Source of the DNA: Streptomyces olivaceus
GTDB taxonomy: Bacteria > Actinomycetota > Actinomycetes > Streptomycetales > Streptomycetaceae
Direction: 5' to 3'
Assembly: GCF_000721235.1 (NCBI RefSeq)
Contig: NZ_JOFH01000038.1
Location: 1-58,492 of the forward strand
DNA length: 58,492 nucleotides
The position numbers were made by a program, and so were the translations under genes. Each line of letters begins with the position of its first letter. The stretch's first letter is position 1. The notes below the pieces were generated by a model. The model was not told the DNA's origin. It ran no database searches and saw nothing but the letters and a program-made list of their open reading frames with translations. Positions 51,528 to 58,492 of the stretch are shown piece after piece.

Positions 51528-51900
51528 ATGACTGTGCACGCGAACGCGCCCCTCCCCCCGGAAGGGCGGCTCCGGTTGTTCCTACGCGTCGACGCTGGAC
51601 GCCCCATCGCGCACATCGCGTCGGAAGCCGGGATCTCGCGTCGCTGCCTGGCGAAATGCTATGCCCGATGGCGGACACACGGCGAGGGCGGCCTGCTCGC
51701 CCCCTCCTCCCGACCGCCTGCCAGCCCTACGCGCACCAGCGAGGGCATCGCCGACCTGGTGGAAGCGCTGCGGCGGCAGACCAAGTACGGGCCTGCCCGG
51801 CTCGCCGCAGAACTTGAGCGGCTGCACGCCGTCACCGTGGCGCCGGCTACCGCATCCTCGTGCGTCGCGGCCTAAACCGACTGCGCGACCTGGACCTGCG
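51528..51900 (+). pseudogene. IS481-family transposase, N-terminal remnant
   Basis: Starts MTVHANAPLPPEGRLRLFLR, then AHIASEAGISRRCLAKCYAR (HTH) and IADLVEALRRQTKYGPARLA, the front of an IS481 transposase. Near 51850 the frame shifts and LVRRGLNRLRDLDLRGAP follows before similarity stops. The DDE catalytic part is missing. Confidence 0.75.
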
Positions 51901-51913
51901 GGGCGCACCCTCC

Positions 51914-51948
51914 TCGTCGAGGTCGTCGAGGTCGTCGAGGTCGTCGAG
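51914..51948. repeat. Short tandem repeat (GTCGTCGAG)n
   Basis: About four copies of a 9-base unit at the junction between the IS481 remnant and the quinone oxidoreductase remnant. Probably slippage-generated at a breakpoint. Confidence 0.6.
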
Positions 51949-52213
51949 GGAGGCGTGGGGAGCGCGGCAGTCAAGATCGCTGTAGCACAAGGTGCCACCG
52001 TGATCGGGACAGCCAATGAACGCAACCACTCCCCACCTCTCTCGGCGCCGTTCCCACCACCTACGGCCCCGGTCTAGCACAGCGCCTCACCGCTCTCGCT
52101 CCGCACTGCGTCGACCTGACACTCGACACTGCGGCTCCGGCTCGCTGGTCGACCTCGTCGCGCTCACGGGCGACCCGACGCGCGTCGCGACGGTCGCCGG
52201 CCAAGCAGGCGGG
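51949..52213 (+). pseudogene. Zinc-less quinone oxidoreductase (MDR family) remnant
   Basis: Reads EGGVGSAAVKIAVAQGATVI then GTANERNH, the NADPH-binding GxGxxG segment of MDR quinone reductases. Later, in shifted frames, TYGPGLAQRLTALAPHCVDL and GSGSLVDLVALTGDPTRVAT follow in the right order. Frameshifts and missing ends show decay. It overlaps the 3' end of the reverse-strand MFS gene. Confidence 0.6.
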
Positions 52214-53873
52214 TGGTGCCTGGGCACCCTCCACTGCCTCTGGTCGATGGCTCGGCGAGGTCGGCACGGGGGGTGTCGGTGGAGGTCGGGAGGGCGCGGC
52301 CGCCGGCGGCGAGGGCGCTCTCCTCGGCGAGTCGCTCCGTGCTGGTGGTCGTCTTGAGCGGCTTCTCCTCGATGAACAGGACGGCGATCAGCGCCAGCAG
52401 GGCGAACGGGGTGGCCCAGAAGAAGAGTTCTGCGGTGGCGATGCCGTAGGCGTTCTCCACGAGCGCGCGCAAGGGCGCGGGCAGGGTCATCACGTTGGGG
52501 ACACCGTGCCCGGCTCCGCCTCCCGGCGTGTCACCTCCCGCCGTGCGGCCGTCGGCAAGTTCGGTGGCGACGCGGTGGGCGAGGACCGCCCCCAGGACGC
52601 TGGTGCCCACGGTCCCGCCCATGCTGCGCGAGAAGGACAGGACGGAGGTCGCGCTGCCCAGAGTGTCGGCGGGCACGTCGTTCTGCGCGGCGAGGACCAG
52701 GTTCTGCGTCAGCATGCCGACGCCGGTCCCCAGGACGGCCATGTAGACGCTCAGCAGAACGAAGGGCGTGTGGGATCCGATGGTGGCCAGCAGGGCGAGG
52801 CCGGCGGTCATGAGGACGGTGCCTGCCACAAGGTACCGCTTCCACCTGCCGGTCGCGCTGATCCGGTGTCCGGCGAACGTGGAGGCGGCGAGCGATCCCA
52901 GGACCAGCGGCAGACTCATCAGACCGGCGGTCGTGGGCGACTTGCCCATGGCCACCTGGAAGAACTGCGAGAGGAAGACGGTGCCGCCGAAGAGGCCGAC
53001 ACCGACCAGCAGGGAGGCCAGGCTGGTCAGCGCCACGGTGCGGTTACGGAAGATGCTCAGCGGGATGATCGGCTCGGCGGCCCGGGACTCGACCCGGACG
53101 GCCGCCGCCAGCAGCAGCGTTCCGCCACCGCCCAGGGCGGCCGTCTGCCAGGAGAACCAGTCGAACGTGCTGCCCGCCATCGAGACCCAGATGAGCAGGG
53201 CGCTGACACCGGCGACGATCAGGAGGGCACCGAGCCAGTCGATCTTCACCTCGCGGCGGACGTGCGGAAGGTGCAGTGTGCGCTGCAGCAGCGCGATGGC
53301 AAGGAGTGCGAAGGGCACACCGATGAAGAAGCACCACCGCCAGCCGAGCCAGGAGGTGTCCACCAGGAGGCCGCCGATCAGCGGGCCGGCCACGGTGGCG
53401 CCGGAGAAGACGGCGCCGAAGACGCCGGAGTACCTGCCCAGCTTCCGCGGGGGGATGACGGCCGCCATCACGACCTGCGTCAGTGCCGTGAGTCCGCCGG
53501 CCCCCACACCCTGCACCACCCGGCTGAAGATCAGCATGCCGACACCTTGGGAGAACCCGGCCACGAGCGAGCCGACCACGAATAGGCCCAGCGACATCTG
53601 GAGGAGCAGCTTTTTGCTGTAGAGGTCGGACAGCTTGCCCCACAACGGAACGGTGGCCGTCATGGCCAGCAGCTCCGCGATGATCACCCAGGTGTATGAG
53701 GATTGGCTCGCCCCCAGCTCAGCGGTAATCCTGGGCAGCGCGTTGGCCACCACGGTTCCGGCGAGGATGGCGACGAACAAACCGGCCACCAGCCCGGAAA
53801 CCGCCTGAAGCACCTGCCGGGGCGGCATCGTCACCGCTTCCGGCTTCGTCGCAGGGGAATAGTCGGTAGTCAC
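52164..53873 (-). CDS. MFS multidrug exporter (DHA2, EmrB/QacA type)
   Basis: 569 residues from GTG 53873, chosen for GGAAG nine bases upstream; TTG 53885 is the longer option. It has 14 helices. Motif C-like AILAGTVVANALPRI comes first and motif A is PLWGKLSDLYSKKLLLQ. Later signatures are GVGAGGLTALTQVVMAAVIP and GLLVDTSWLGWRWCFFIGVP. The C-terminal ~30 residues (from TRGSGGCPG onward) are antisense to the MDR remnant, so the native stop was probably lost at a rearrangement. The TetR gene upstream on the same strand is a candidate regulator. Confidence 0.9.
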   Translation of the reverse strand: MTTDYSPATKPEAVTMPPRQVLQAVSGLVAGLFVAILAGTVVANALPRITAELGASQSSYTWVIIAELLAMTATVPLWGKLSDLYSKKLLLQMSLGLFVVGSLVAGFSQGVGMLIFSRVVQGVGAGGLTALTQVVMAAVIPPRKLGRYSGVFGAVFSGATVAGPLIGGLLVDTSWLGWRWCFFIGVPFALLAIALLQRTLHLPHVRREVKIDWLGALLIVAGVSALLIWVSMAGSTFDWFSWQTAALGGGGTLLLAAAVRVESRAAEPIIPLSIFRNRTVALTSLASLLVGVGLFGGTVFLSQFFQVAMGKSPTTAGLMSLPLVLGSLAASTFAGHRISATGRWKRYLVAGTVLMTAGLALLATIGSHTPFVLLSVYMAVLGTGVGMLTQNLVLAAQNDVPADTLGSATSVLSFSRSMGGTVGTSVLGAVLAHRVATELADGRTAGGDTPGGGAGHGVPNVMTLPAPLRALVENAYGIATAELFFWATPFALLALIAVLFIEEKPLKTTTSTERLAEESALAAGGRALPTSTDTPRADLAEPSTRGSGGCPGTTRLLGRRPSRRASGRP

Positions 53874-54110
53874 TGAGTCTTCCAATCAAGGACAGCAGGT
53901 GGCGTACACACTGGGTACCGAGCGCCACCTGACGGGAATGCTTCGAGGGATCGGGAACGGGCGGTATCCGATCCGGCGCCGGTGGATCGACCTGCCACCC
54001 GGCCTGTGTCACACACGGCGAACAGCGCGGGCAGCCCGCTCAGGCGCATGCCGAACGGGACACTCAATGCCGGTGTTTGTGCGACCTGACGGGGTCGTCG
54101 CGTACGGATC

Positions 54111-54764
54111 TCAGGTCGTAGCCGCGTCCCCCACGGCGCCTCCCGTGGCACCGCGGATCGCCTGGGCCAGGAGCTGGTGCGCATGTGCGAACCGGCGCAC
54201 GTCGGCACCGCCGAGCAGGGCATCGCCGATCTCCTCGTTGACGACTCGTAGGGCGCCCGAGGCGGCCGCCGCGTGCACCTGCACCCTGATGTCGTCGGCC
54301 GGCAGGTCAAGTCGGTCGGCGATGCTCCCGGCCAGCTCACGTTCTACCTGGTCACAGGCCATCAGCCAGACCGTGCGGAGCGCGGGCTCCCTGCTGCTGA
54401 GCGCGATCATCTTCATCGCGAGCGCGTCGTCGGCGCGCTCCGCCCTGTCGGCGTCGCGGCCATGCCTGCTCATCTCATCGGCGAGATGGTCATCGAGGGA
54501 GAGTTCGGGTTTCCAGCGGCGCAGGGCGGCCATCTCCCACGCGACGCCATGCAAGATGATCGGTTCGGCGCAGCTCTCCTTGCTCCGGAAGTGCCGCCAG
54601 ATGGTACGCGTCGACAGGCCCACTGCTTCGCCGATCTGGTCGCCGCTGGTCGCGGCAACGCCCTGCTCCCAGAAGAGACGCGACGCCTCCCGAGAGATCT
54701 CCAACCGGATCCGGCAGCCCCGCTGCTCGCTCATCCCAGGTCCGACGCGATTGCTCACCTGCAT
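54111..54764 (-). CDS. TetR-family regulator
   Basis: About 217 residues from ATG 54764; ATG 54734 (MSEQRG) is the shorter option. HTH: ISREASRLFWEQGVAATSGD then QIGEAVGLSTRTIWRHFRSK. The C-terminal ligand domain is a typical helical bundle with LGGADVRRFAHAHQLLAQAI. It probably controls the MFS gene 240 bases downstream on the same strand. Whether it binds the GTCACTAAGTGAC sites seen elsewhere is unknown. The gap 53874-54110 holds no gene. Confidence 0.88.
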   Translation of the reverse strand: MQVSNRVGPGMSEQRGCRIRLEISREASRLFWEQGVAATSGDQIGEAVGLSTRTIWRHFRSKESCAEPIILHGVAWEMAALRRWKPELSLDDHLADEMSRHGRDADRAERADDALAMKMIALSSREPALRTVWLMACDQVERELAGSIADRLDLPADDIRVQVHAAAASGALRVVNEEIGDALLGGADVRRFAHAHQLLAQAIRGATGGAVGDAATT

Positions 54765-54935
54765 GGGGTCACCTCGTCATTCGGCCGTGGGACAAAGACG
54801 TCGTTCAGCTGCGGCTATGCCGGCGAAGGGCCTGGAAGTGCCCGGCCGTGTGCTCGCAGCGGCGGTGCGGAGGTCGGCAACCCCACAAGAGACGACGCCC
54901 AAATCGGCCGTGGTCGCTCCGCGGTGCGGACGCGT

Positions 54936-54967
54936 GTGCCGGACGGGCCGTGGGGCCCGTCCGGCAC
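54936..54967 (-). terminator. Strong terminator after the DUF3159 gene
   Basis: GTGCCGGACGGGCC and GGCCCGTCCGGCAC form a perfect 14-bp stem with a GTGG loop, 22 bases beyond the reverse-strand stop of the DUF3159 gene. The rest of 54765-54988 is empty. Confidence 0.8.
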
Positions 54968-54988
54968 GGACGGGGAGCGGGGAGTCGG

Positions 54989-55666
54989 TTAGCTGCGCTT
55001 GGCGGGCAGCAGCCCTACGGCCTTCAGTCGCTTGTCGGAAGCCCGGGCGGCCCAGGCGACGACCAGGAAGCCGACGGCGAGGAGCGGGTAGCCCATGGCG
55101 ATCTTGGCGAAGCCAAGGGAGCCGACCTCGTCGGCCTGGTAGAGGTACTGCTGGACGGCGAACCGGGCGCCGAAGATGGCGGCCAGCACCAGGGTGGCGA
55201 TGTCGTAGTAGAACCGCGAACGCTTGTCCGCCCGCCAGACGGTGCCCTTGCCGGTCGTCGAGTTCCAGATCAGGCCGGCCAGGGGCCACCGCAGCACCAC
55301 GGAAAGGACGAAGGCGACGGCGCCGACCAGGCTCAGCCAGATGCCGATGAGGAAGAAGTCCTTGGCGGATCCCGTGTACCAGGAGATGCCGGCGGCGATC
55401 GCCACGCCGAACATGCCGCCGAGCGCGGGCTGGATCGACTCCTTGCGCATCAGCCGCTGCACCGCGATGCCCAAGGCGACGAGCAGGGCAGCGAGGACGC
55501 CCACCTTGAGTCCCCTGGCGTTGTTGGCGACGACGAACACCACAGCGGGCAGCGCCGAGTAGATGACCCCCTTGGTGCCGCCCGCCTGTTCGAGCGCCGA
55601 CTTCTTCGTCCGTTGGTCTGCCGCCTGCATGTCGAGCGCCGCCTCCTGGGGACTGGTGGTCTGCAT
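54989..55666 (-). CDS. DUF3159 membrane protein
   Basis: 225 residues from ATG 55666 with GGAAGAG upstream; an in-frame GTG at 55723 lies inside the operator-like palindrome and is unlikely. About six helices are visible: VIYSALPAVVFVVANNARGL, LKVGVLAALLVALGIAV, FGVAIAAGISWYTG, IGIWLSLVGAVAFVLSVVLR, a middle loop WNSTTGKGTVWRADKRSRFY, and KIAMGYPLLAVGFLVVAWAA. DUF3159 proteins are conserved in actinobacteria; function unknown. Confidence 0.85.
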   Translation of the reverse strand: MQTTSPQEAALDMQAADQRTKKSALEQAGGTKGVIYSALPAVVFVVANNARGLKVGVLAALLVALGIAVQRLMRKESIQPALGGMFGVAIAAGISWYTGSAKDFFLIGIWLSLVGAVAFVLSVVLRWPLAGLIWNSTTGKGTVWRADKRSRFYYDIATLVLAAIFGARFAVQQYLYQADEVGSLGFAKIAMGYPLLAVGFLVVAWAARASDKRLKAVGLLPAKRS

Positions 55667-55708
55667 GGTGATCAGCTCTTCCGGGTTCGTCTTGGGGGCA
55701 AACTCTGC

Positions 55709-55721
55709 GTCACTAAGTGAC
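55709..55721. promoter_or_regulatory. Operator-like palindrome GTCACTAAGTGAC
   Basis: A perfect 13-bp palindrome 43 bases upstream of the DUF3159 start. It is identical to the core of the site at 38853-38867 ahead of the S9 peptidase. Likely bound by the same TetR-type repressor. Confidence 0.6.
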
Positions 55722-56290
55722 ACCTTGACATCAAGTGGCGAACGAAGCCACCTCGCGCGACGTGACCTGAGTCACGCCTCGGCGAAACCCCCGCTCAGCC
55801 AGTCGCCCGTCATCACGCGGCGATCAGGGTCCGTACGACGGTGCGGCGATCACGGCGTTGAGGCTGATCGGACCCTCGGGAGGTGTCCCGCATCGCGCGA
55901 TGGTGAACGGATCGAACAGCGCGATGCCGCCGAACCAAACCTCAGGTTGACCGGCTCCGGCGCGGCGCGCCGACCAGCTCGCGGTCGGATGCGTGGCGTT
56001 CGAGCCGTGGCTGATGGGCCTGCCACGGTGCAGCCACAATCCGCCGCTCGCCGTCCGAAGCCTTCCTGGCAGGGCGTGGGTGCACGGGGCGATCAGCTCG
56101 GTGATCTCTGTGTGGGAGAGCCGGATTTCGACGTGCTTTTCACACGTGGGCAGACCAGGCGATGTCGGCGTCGTCTGAATCAGGGAGGAGTGGTCCGATG
56201 GCTCGAACCCCCGATGCCGCTCCGCTCACGCGAGCCCTCGACGGCGTCGAAGCTGACCCGCGCACCCTCTCCGGGCGAGACCGGCCCCGT
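55722..56290. other. Gap with no supported gene
   Basis: Between the DUF3159 promoter and the IS701 remnant there are only broken frames. A reverse-strand frame ending near 55830 (VWFGGIALFDPFTIARCGTP) has protein-like composition but no recognised family and may be another decayed gene. Confidence 0.4.
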
Positions 56291-57154
56291 CGCGGCTCAC
56301 GATCATTACCGCGAGCCGGTGTCCTACCAGATCGGGGTCTTCGTCGAGTATGCCTCCTCAGGAGAAAGGGCTCTGGTGGACCGGAAGCTTTACCTGCCCA
56401 GGTCCTGGACTGCGGAGGCGGACCGGTACCGGGCGGCGAAAGTCCCTGACAGTCGTGGCTTCGCGACCAAGGGAGGGGGCCCGCGCGATGATCCTGCGGG
56501 CTCTTGCTTCGCCACTCCCTGTCGCCCGGGCGACGGGCGACTGCCCCTACGGACAGGAATGGCCCATGCGCCGCACCCTGGAGGAAGCCGGTGTCGGCTA
56601 GGTCCTGGCCGTGTTGAAGTCCCAGCAACTGCACGCTCCCTTCGGCCGTATCGGCCAGGCCATCGCCGGCGCTCCCGACGAGGCATGGGAACGACGTTCC
56701 TGCGGCGACCCGCCAAAAGGCCCGCGTTCCTACGACTGGGCAGCAGCCCGTCTGCCGGTGATCGATGTCTTTGACGGTGACCGTCCCACCGAACAGCACC
56801 CTTACCCCCGAACTGGTCAGGATCGCCGGGGTGCGCTGGGCGCTCGAGGAAGCCTTCCAGGCAGCGAAGGACGAATACGGCCTCGACGAGTACGAAATCC
56901 GCCGCTACCCGGGCTGGTACCGGCACATCACCCTGGCCATGCTCGCCCGCACGTTCCTGGCCGCTGTCGCAGCCCCGACCACTGAAAGGGGAGCCGCAGA
57001 AACGACCCCATCAGCACCATTCACTTCACCCCGGCAGAAGTCCGCCGACTCCTGGACGCTCTGCTGCCCCGCCTCGGACCCGTTACACACGCCCTGAACT
57101 GGCCCCTCTGGCGCAGACGACACCAAGCCGCAGCCCGCCGCTGCCACTACCGAA
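56290..57154 (+). pseudogene. IS701-family transposase remnant
   Basis: Fragments in order: YQIGVFVEYASSGERALVDR and KLYLPRSWTAEADRYRAAKV, much later [20 protein letters not shown] and [20 protein letters not shown], then [13 protein letters not shown] and LWRRRHQAAARRCHYRK. This is an IS701 DDE transposase with internal deletions and frameshifts. Its 3' end is duplicated at 58235-58356. Confidence 0.8.
57045..57154. repeat. Direct repeat, copy 1 (IS701 3' end)
   Basis: 110 bases that recur at 58235-58356, where a 12-base insertion (CCACACCCCGCC) is the main difference. The two copies flank the thioesterase gene in direct orientation. Confidence 0.85.
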
Positions 57155-57274
57155 AAGGCAAGATCGTCGGTGCTGCGCACAGTCGCGGTGCGGCTTGGAG
57201 CAACTGGACCTGGTCGTGTGGTATGTCCTGTCCGACCTGGCAGCGAAGTTGACGCTGCTCTAAGGTGATCATGC

Positions 57275-58126
57275 ATGAACACTCCTGACAGTCAGAGGCT
57301 CGGTATCCAGATCGATGTCCGGGTGCGACAGGCCGATCTTGGTCGGAACGGCTCGGCAAGCACAATCGGCATGGCGCGCTGGCTGGAAGACGCCCGGATC
57401 CGGCTGCGGCTGCACCGCTTCGAACGCCTCATTGGTAAGGGTGGTTTCGGGCCGTACCAGATCTTGCTCGTCGGCCAACGGGTCAACCGGCTTGCTCCGG
57501 CCGGCCCGACCGGTACCCACCTGCAAGTACACACCGGCGTTCGCCGGATCGGGCACTCCTCATTCACCTTCGAACAGGCGATCATGGTCGACGGCAAGCA
57601 AGTGGGCAGTGGCGACGCCACCGTCGTGCTGGCCGACAACTCGGGGCCGCTCCAGCTTCCGGACGAGCTGATCGCCGATCTCGACGAGATGCAGCTACCG
57701 GAGACAGCTACGTCGGCAGCTGCCCGTCCACGCCCTGAACGCCTGCAACGTGCCCACTACTCGCATTGGGCCACGCTGCGTTCCCGGATCGGTGACGTCG
57801 ACTCCAACCAGCACGTCAACTTCATCGCATTGACCACTTGGTACGACGAGGCCGTCGCCACCTTCACCTCGCACTCGATTGGGACAAGTGGTGCGAGCTC
57901 GGTGCCAGATCTGCCCCCTTCGTCATACCAGATCCAGTATCTCGGTGAGGTGACCTACCCGGGCGACTATGAGATCGGGCTAACGGTCCGCTCCGTCGAC
58001 GCCGACTCCGTGCACTACGAACTCGGTATCTTCCACGACAGCACCTGCCTGAGCGTGGCCGACGCCGTCGGCCCACGTGGCGAACTGACCTCCGAAGCCC
58101 TGACGGCGGCCCCGACGGCGGACTGA
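57275..58126 (+). CDS. Double-hotdog acyl-CoA/ACP thioesterase-like protein
   Basis: 283 residues from ATG 57275 with TAAGGTG upstream. Two hotdog domains are visible. The first has RNGSASTIGMARWLEDARIR. The second has WATLRSRIGDVDSNQHVNFI then ALTTWYDEA, matching the D-x-N-x-HVN active-site pattern of acyl thioesterases of the FatA/4-hydroxybenzoyl-CoA type. Each half ends in a strand pair of the family. It probably hydrolyses a fatty or aromatic acyl thioester. It lies alone between two copies of an IS701 3' end. Confidence 0.8.
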   Translation: MNTPDSQRLGIQIDVRVRQADLGRNGSASTIGMARWLEDARIRLRLHRFERLIGKGGFGPYQILLVGQRVNRLAPAGPTGTHLQVHTGVRRIGHSSFTFEQAIMVDGKQVGSGDATVVLADNSGPLQLPDELIADLDEMQLPETATSAAARPRPERLQRAHYSHWATLRSRIGDVDSNQHVNFIALTTWYDEAVATFTSHSIGTSGASSVPDLPPSSYQIQYLGEVTYPGDYEIGLTVRSVDADSVHYELGIFHDSTCLSVADAVGPRGELTSEALTAAPTAD

Positions 58127-58234
58127 CCGCAGTCCTCTCGGGGGACAGGCCCAGGTTCATCCCGGCATTGCGGCGCCACTGGGCCCGATCCGCGCCTGCG
58201 GAGGAATGCTCCGCGATTCCGGGACTCGATCCAG

Positions 58235-58356
58235 CCGACTCCTGGACGCTCTGCTGCCCCGCCCCACACCCCGCCTCGGACCCGTTACACACGCCCTGAA
58301 CTGGTCCCTCTGGCGCAGACGACACCAAGCCGCAGCCCGCCGCTGCCACTACCGAA
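58235..58356. repeat. Direct repeat, copy 2 (IS701 3' end)
   Basis: Second copy of the 57045-57154 sequence, with a 12-base insertion. It encodes the same transposase tail out of context. Confidence 0.85.
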
Positions 58357-58407
58357 GAAGAACCAGCTCAGGCAACGATTTCTGACTGGAGTACTAGTAG
58401 TGCTTGG

Positions 58408-58491
58408 TCATGTCGGTGTGAGGTCTGGGATGTCGCGGTGACAGGTGGGGCAGGCGCCGGTCCAGATCGCGAGGAGTGTCTGCAGTTCGCG
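58408..58491 (-). pseudogene. Transposase-like C-terminal end at window edge
   Basis: Reverse-strand frame open from the window edge reading RELQTLLAIWTGACPTCHRD then IPDLTPT and TGA at 58410-58408. A CxxC near the end and its position beside IS debris suggest the tail of another transposase, but the family is not clear. The gene continues outside the window. Confidence 0.35.
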
Positions 58492-58492
58492 G

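Noticed and set aside
51914..51948. Tandem repeat as a CRISPR array
   Set aside because: 9-base units with no spacers. It is a simple tandem repeat.
1..58492. tRNA, rRNA or replication origin
   Set aside because: No cloverleaf, rRNA-like stretch or origin repeats were recognised by eye. A tRNA scan was not possible.

Overview
The window is high-GC actinobacterial DNA, almost certainly Streptomyces. The evidence is strong G/C third-position bias, frequent GTG starts, ATGA/GTGA gene overlaps, a complete conservon (CvnA-D type G-protein-like operon), and several Streptomyces-typical families (DUF6415, DUF6082, DUF6624, DUF742, GPP34, FBP). It looks like an accessory, possibly chromosome-arm, region: intact operons are separated by transposase remnants and decayed genes. 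LAYOUT. 1-0.8 kb: an IS5-like transposase tail and a DUF6415/small membrane protein pair. 0.8-9.8 kb: GH15 glycosidase, a five-gene conservon ending in a GAF protein, an acyl-CoA dehydrogenase and an HTH/GNAT-like/DUF6624 trio. 9.8-17.2 kb: a DUF6082 gene, then a tightly packed operon with queD, queE and folE, a small TGT/DpdA-like protein, a nucleoside-phosphorylase-like protein, a dTMP-kinase-like P-loop protein, a DUF2797 protein, a SAM methyltransferase and a Nudix hydrolase. No queC is visible. 17.2-22.4 kb: a reverse-strand Nudix gene, a CYTH-like (triphosphate tunnel) protein, three very small ORFs, an ABC exporter and the first half of a double-Nudix gene. 22.4-30.0 kb: a ~7.6 kb tyrosine-recombinase element (recombinase, small HTH protein, 22-CxxC zinc-ribbon recombinase-like protein) that interrupts the double-Nudix gene in phase and carries a reverse-strand STAND NTPase plus a two-TM partner. 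30.0-35.9 kb: the second half of that Nudix gene, then another Nudix gene truncated by a Tn554-like tnpA/tnpB/tnpC set. 36-42.6 kb: decayed genes (DnaE-like, secreted protein, S15 peptidase, IS982) around an intact S9 peptidase, a GPP34 protein and a small secreted protein. 42.9-45.5 kb: a leader peptide with hairpins ahead of an MFS exporter and an FBP-domain (EF-G-binding-like) protein, a possible ribosome-attenuated resistance operon. 45.8-51.4 kb: a two-component system divergent from a lipoprotein and a MacB-like efflux set. 51.4-58.5 kb: IS481, quinone-oxidoreductase and IS701 remnants around an MFS exporter, a TetR regulator, a DUF3159 membrane protein and a double-hotdog thioesterase flanked by direct repeats. 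HOW IT FITS TOGETHER. The most coherent system is the 10.3-22.5 kb block. It makes 7-carboxy-7-deazaguanine from GTP, then appears to handle a 7-deazaguanine base or nucleotide (base exchange, phosphorolysis, kinase, methylation, several Nudix steps), with an ABC exporter close by. That is an inference from gene families. The second notable system is the STAND/two-TM pair, which looks like defence cargo on a mobile element.
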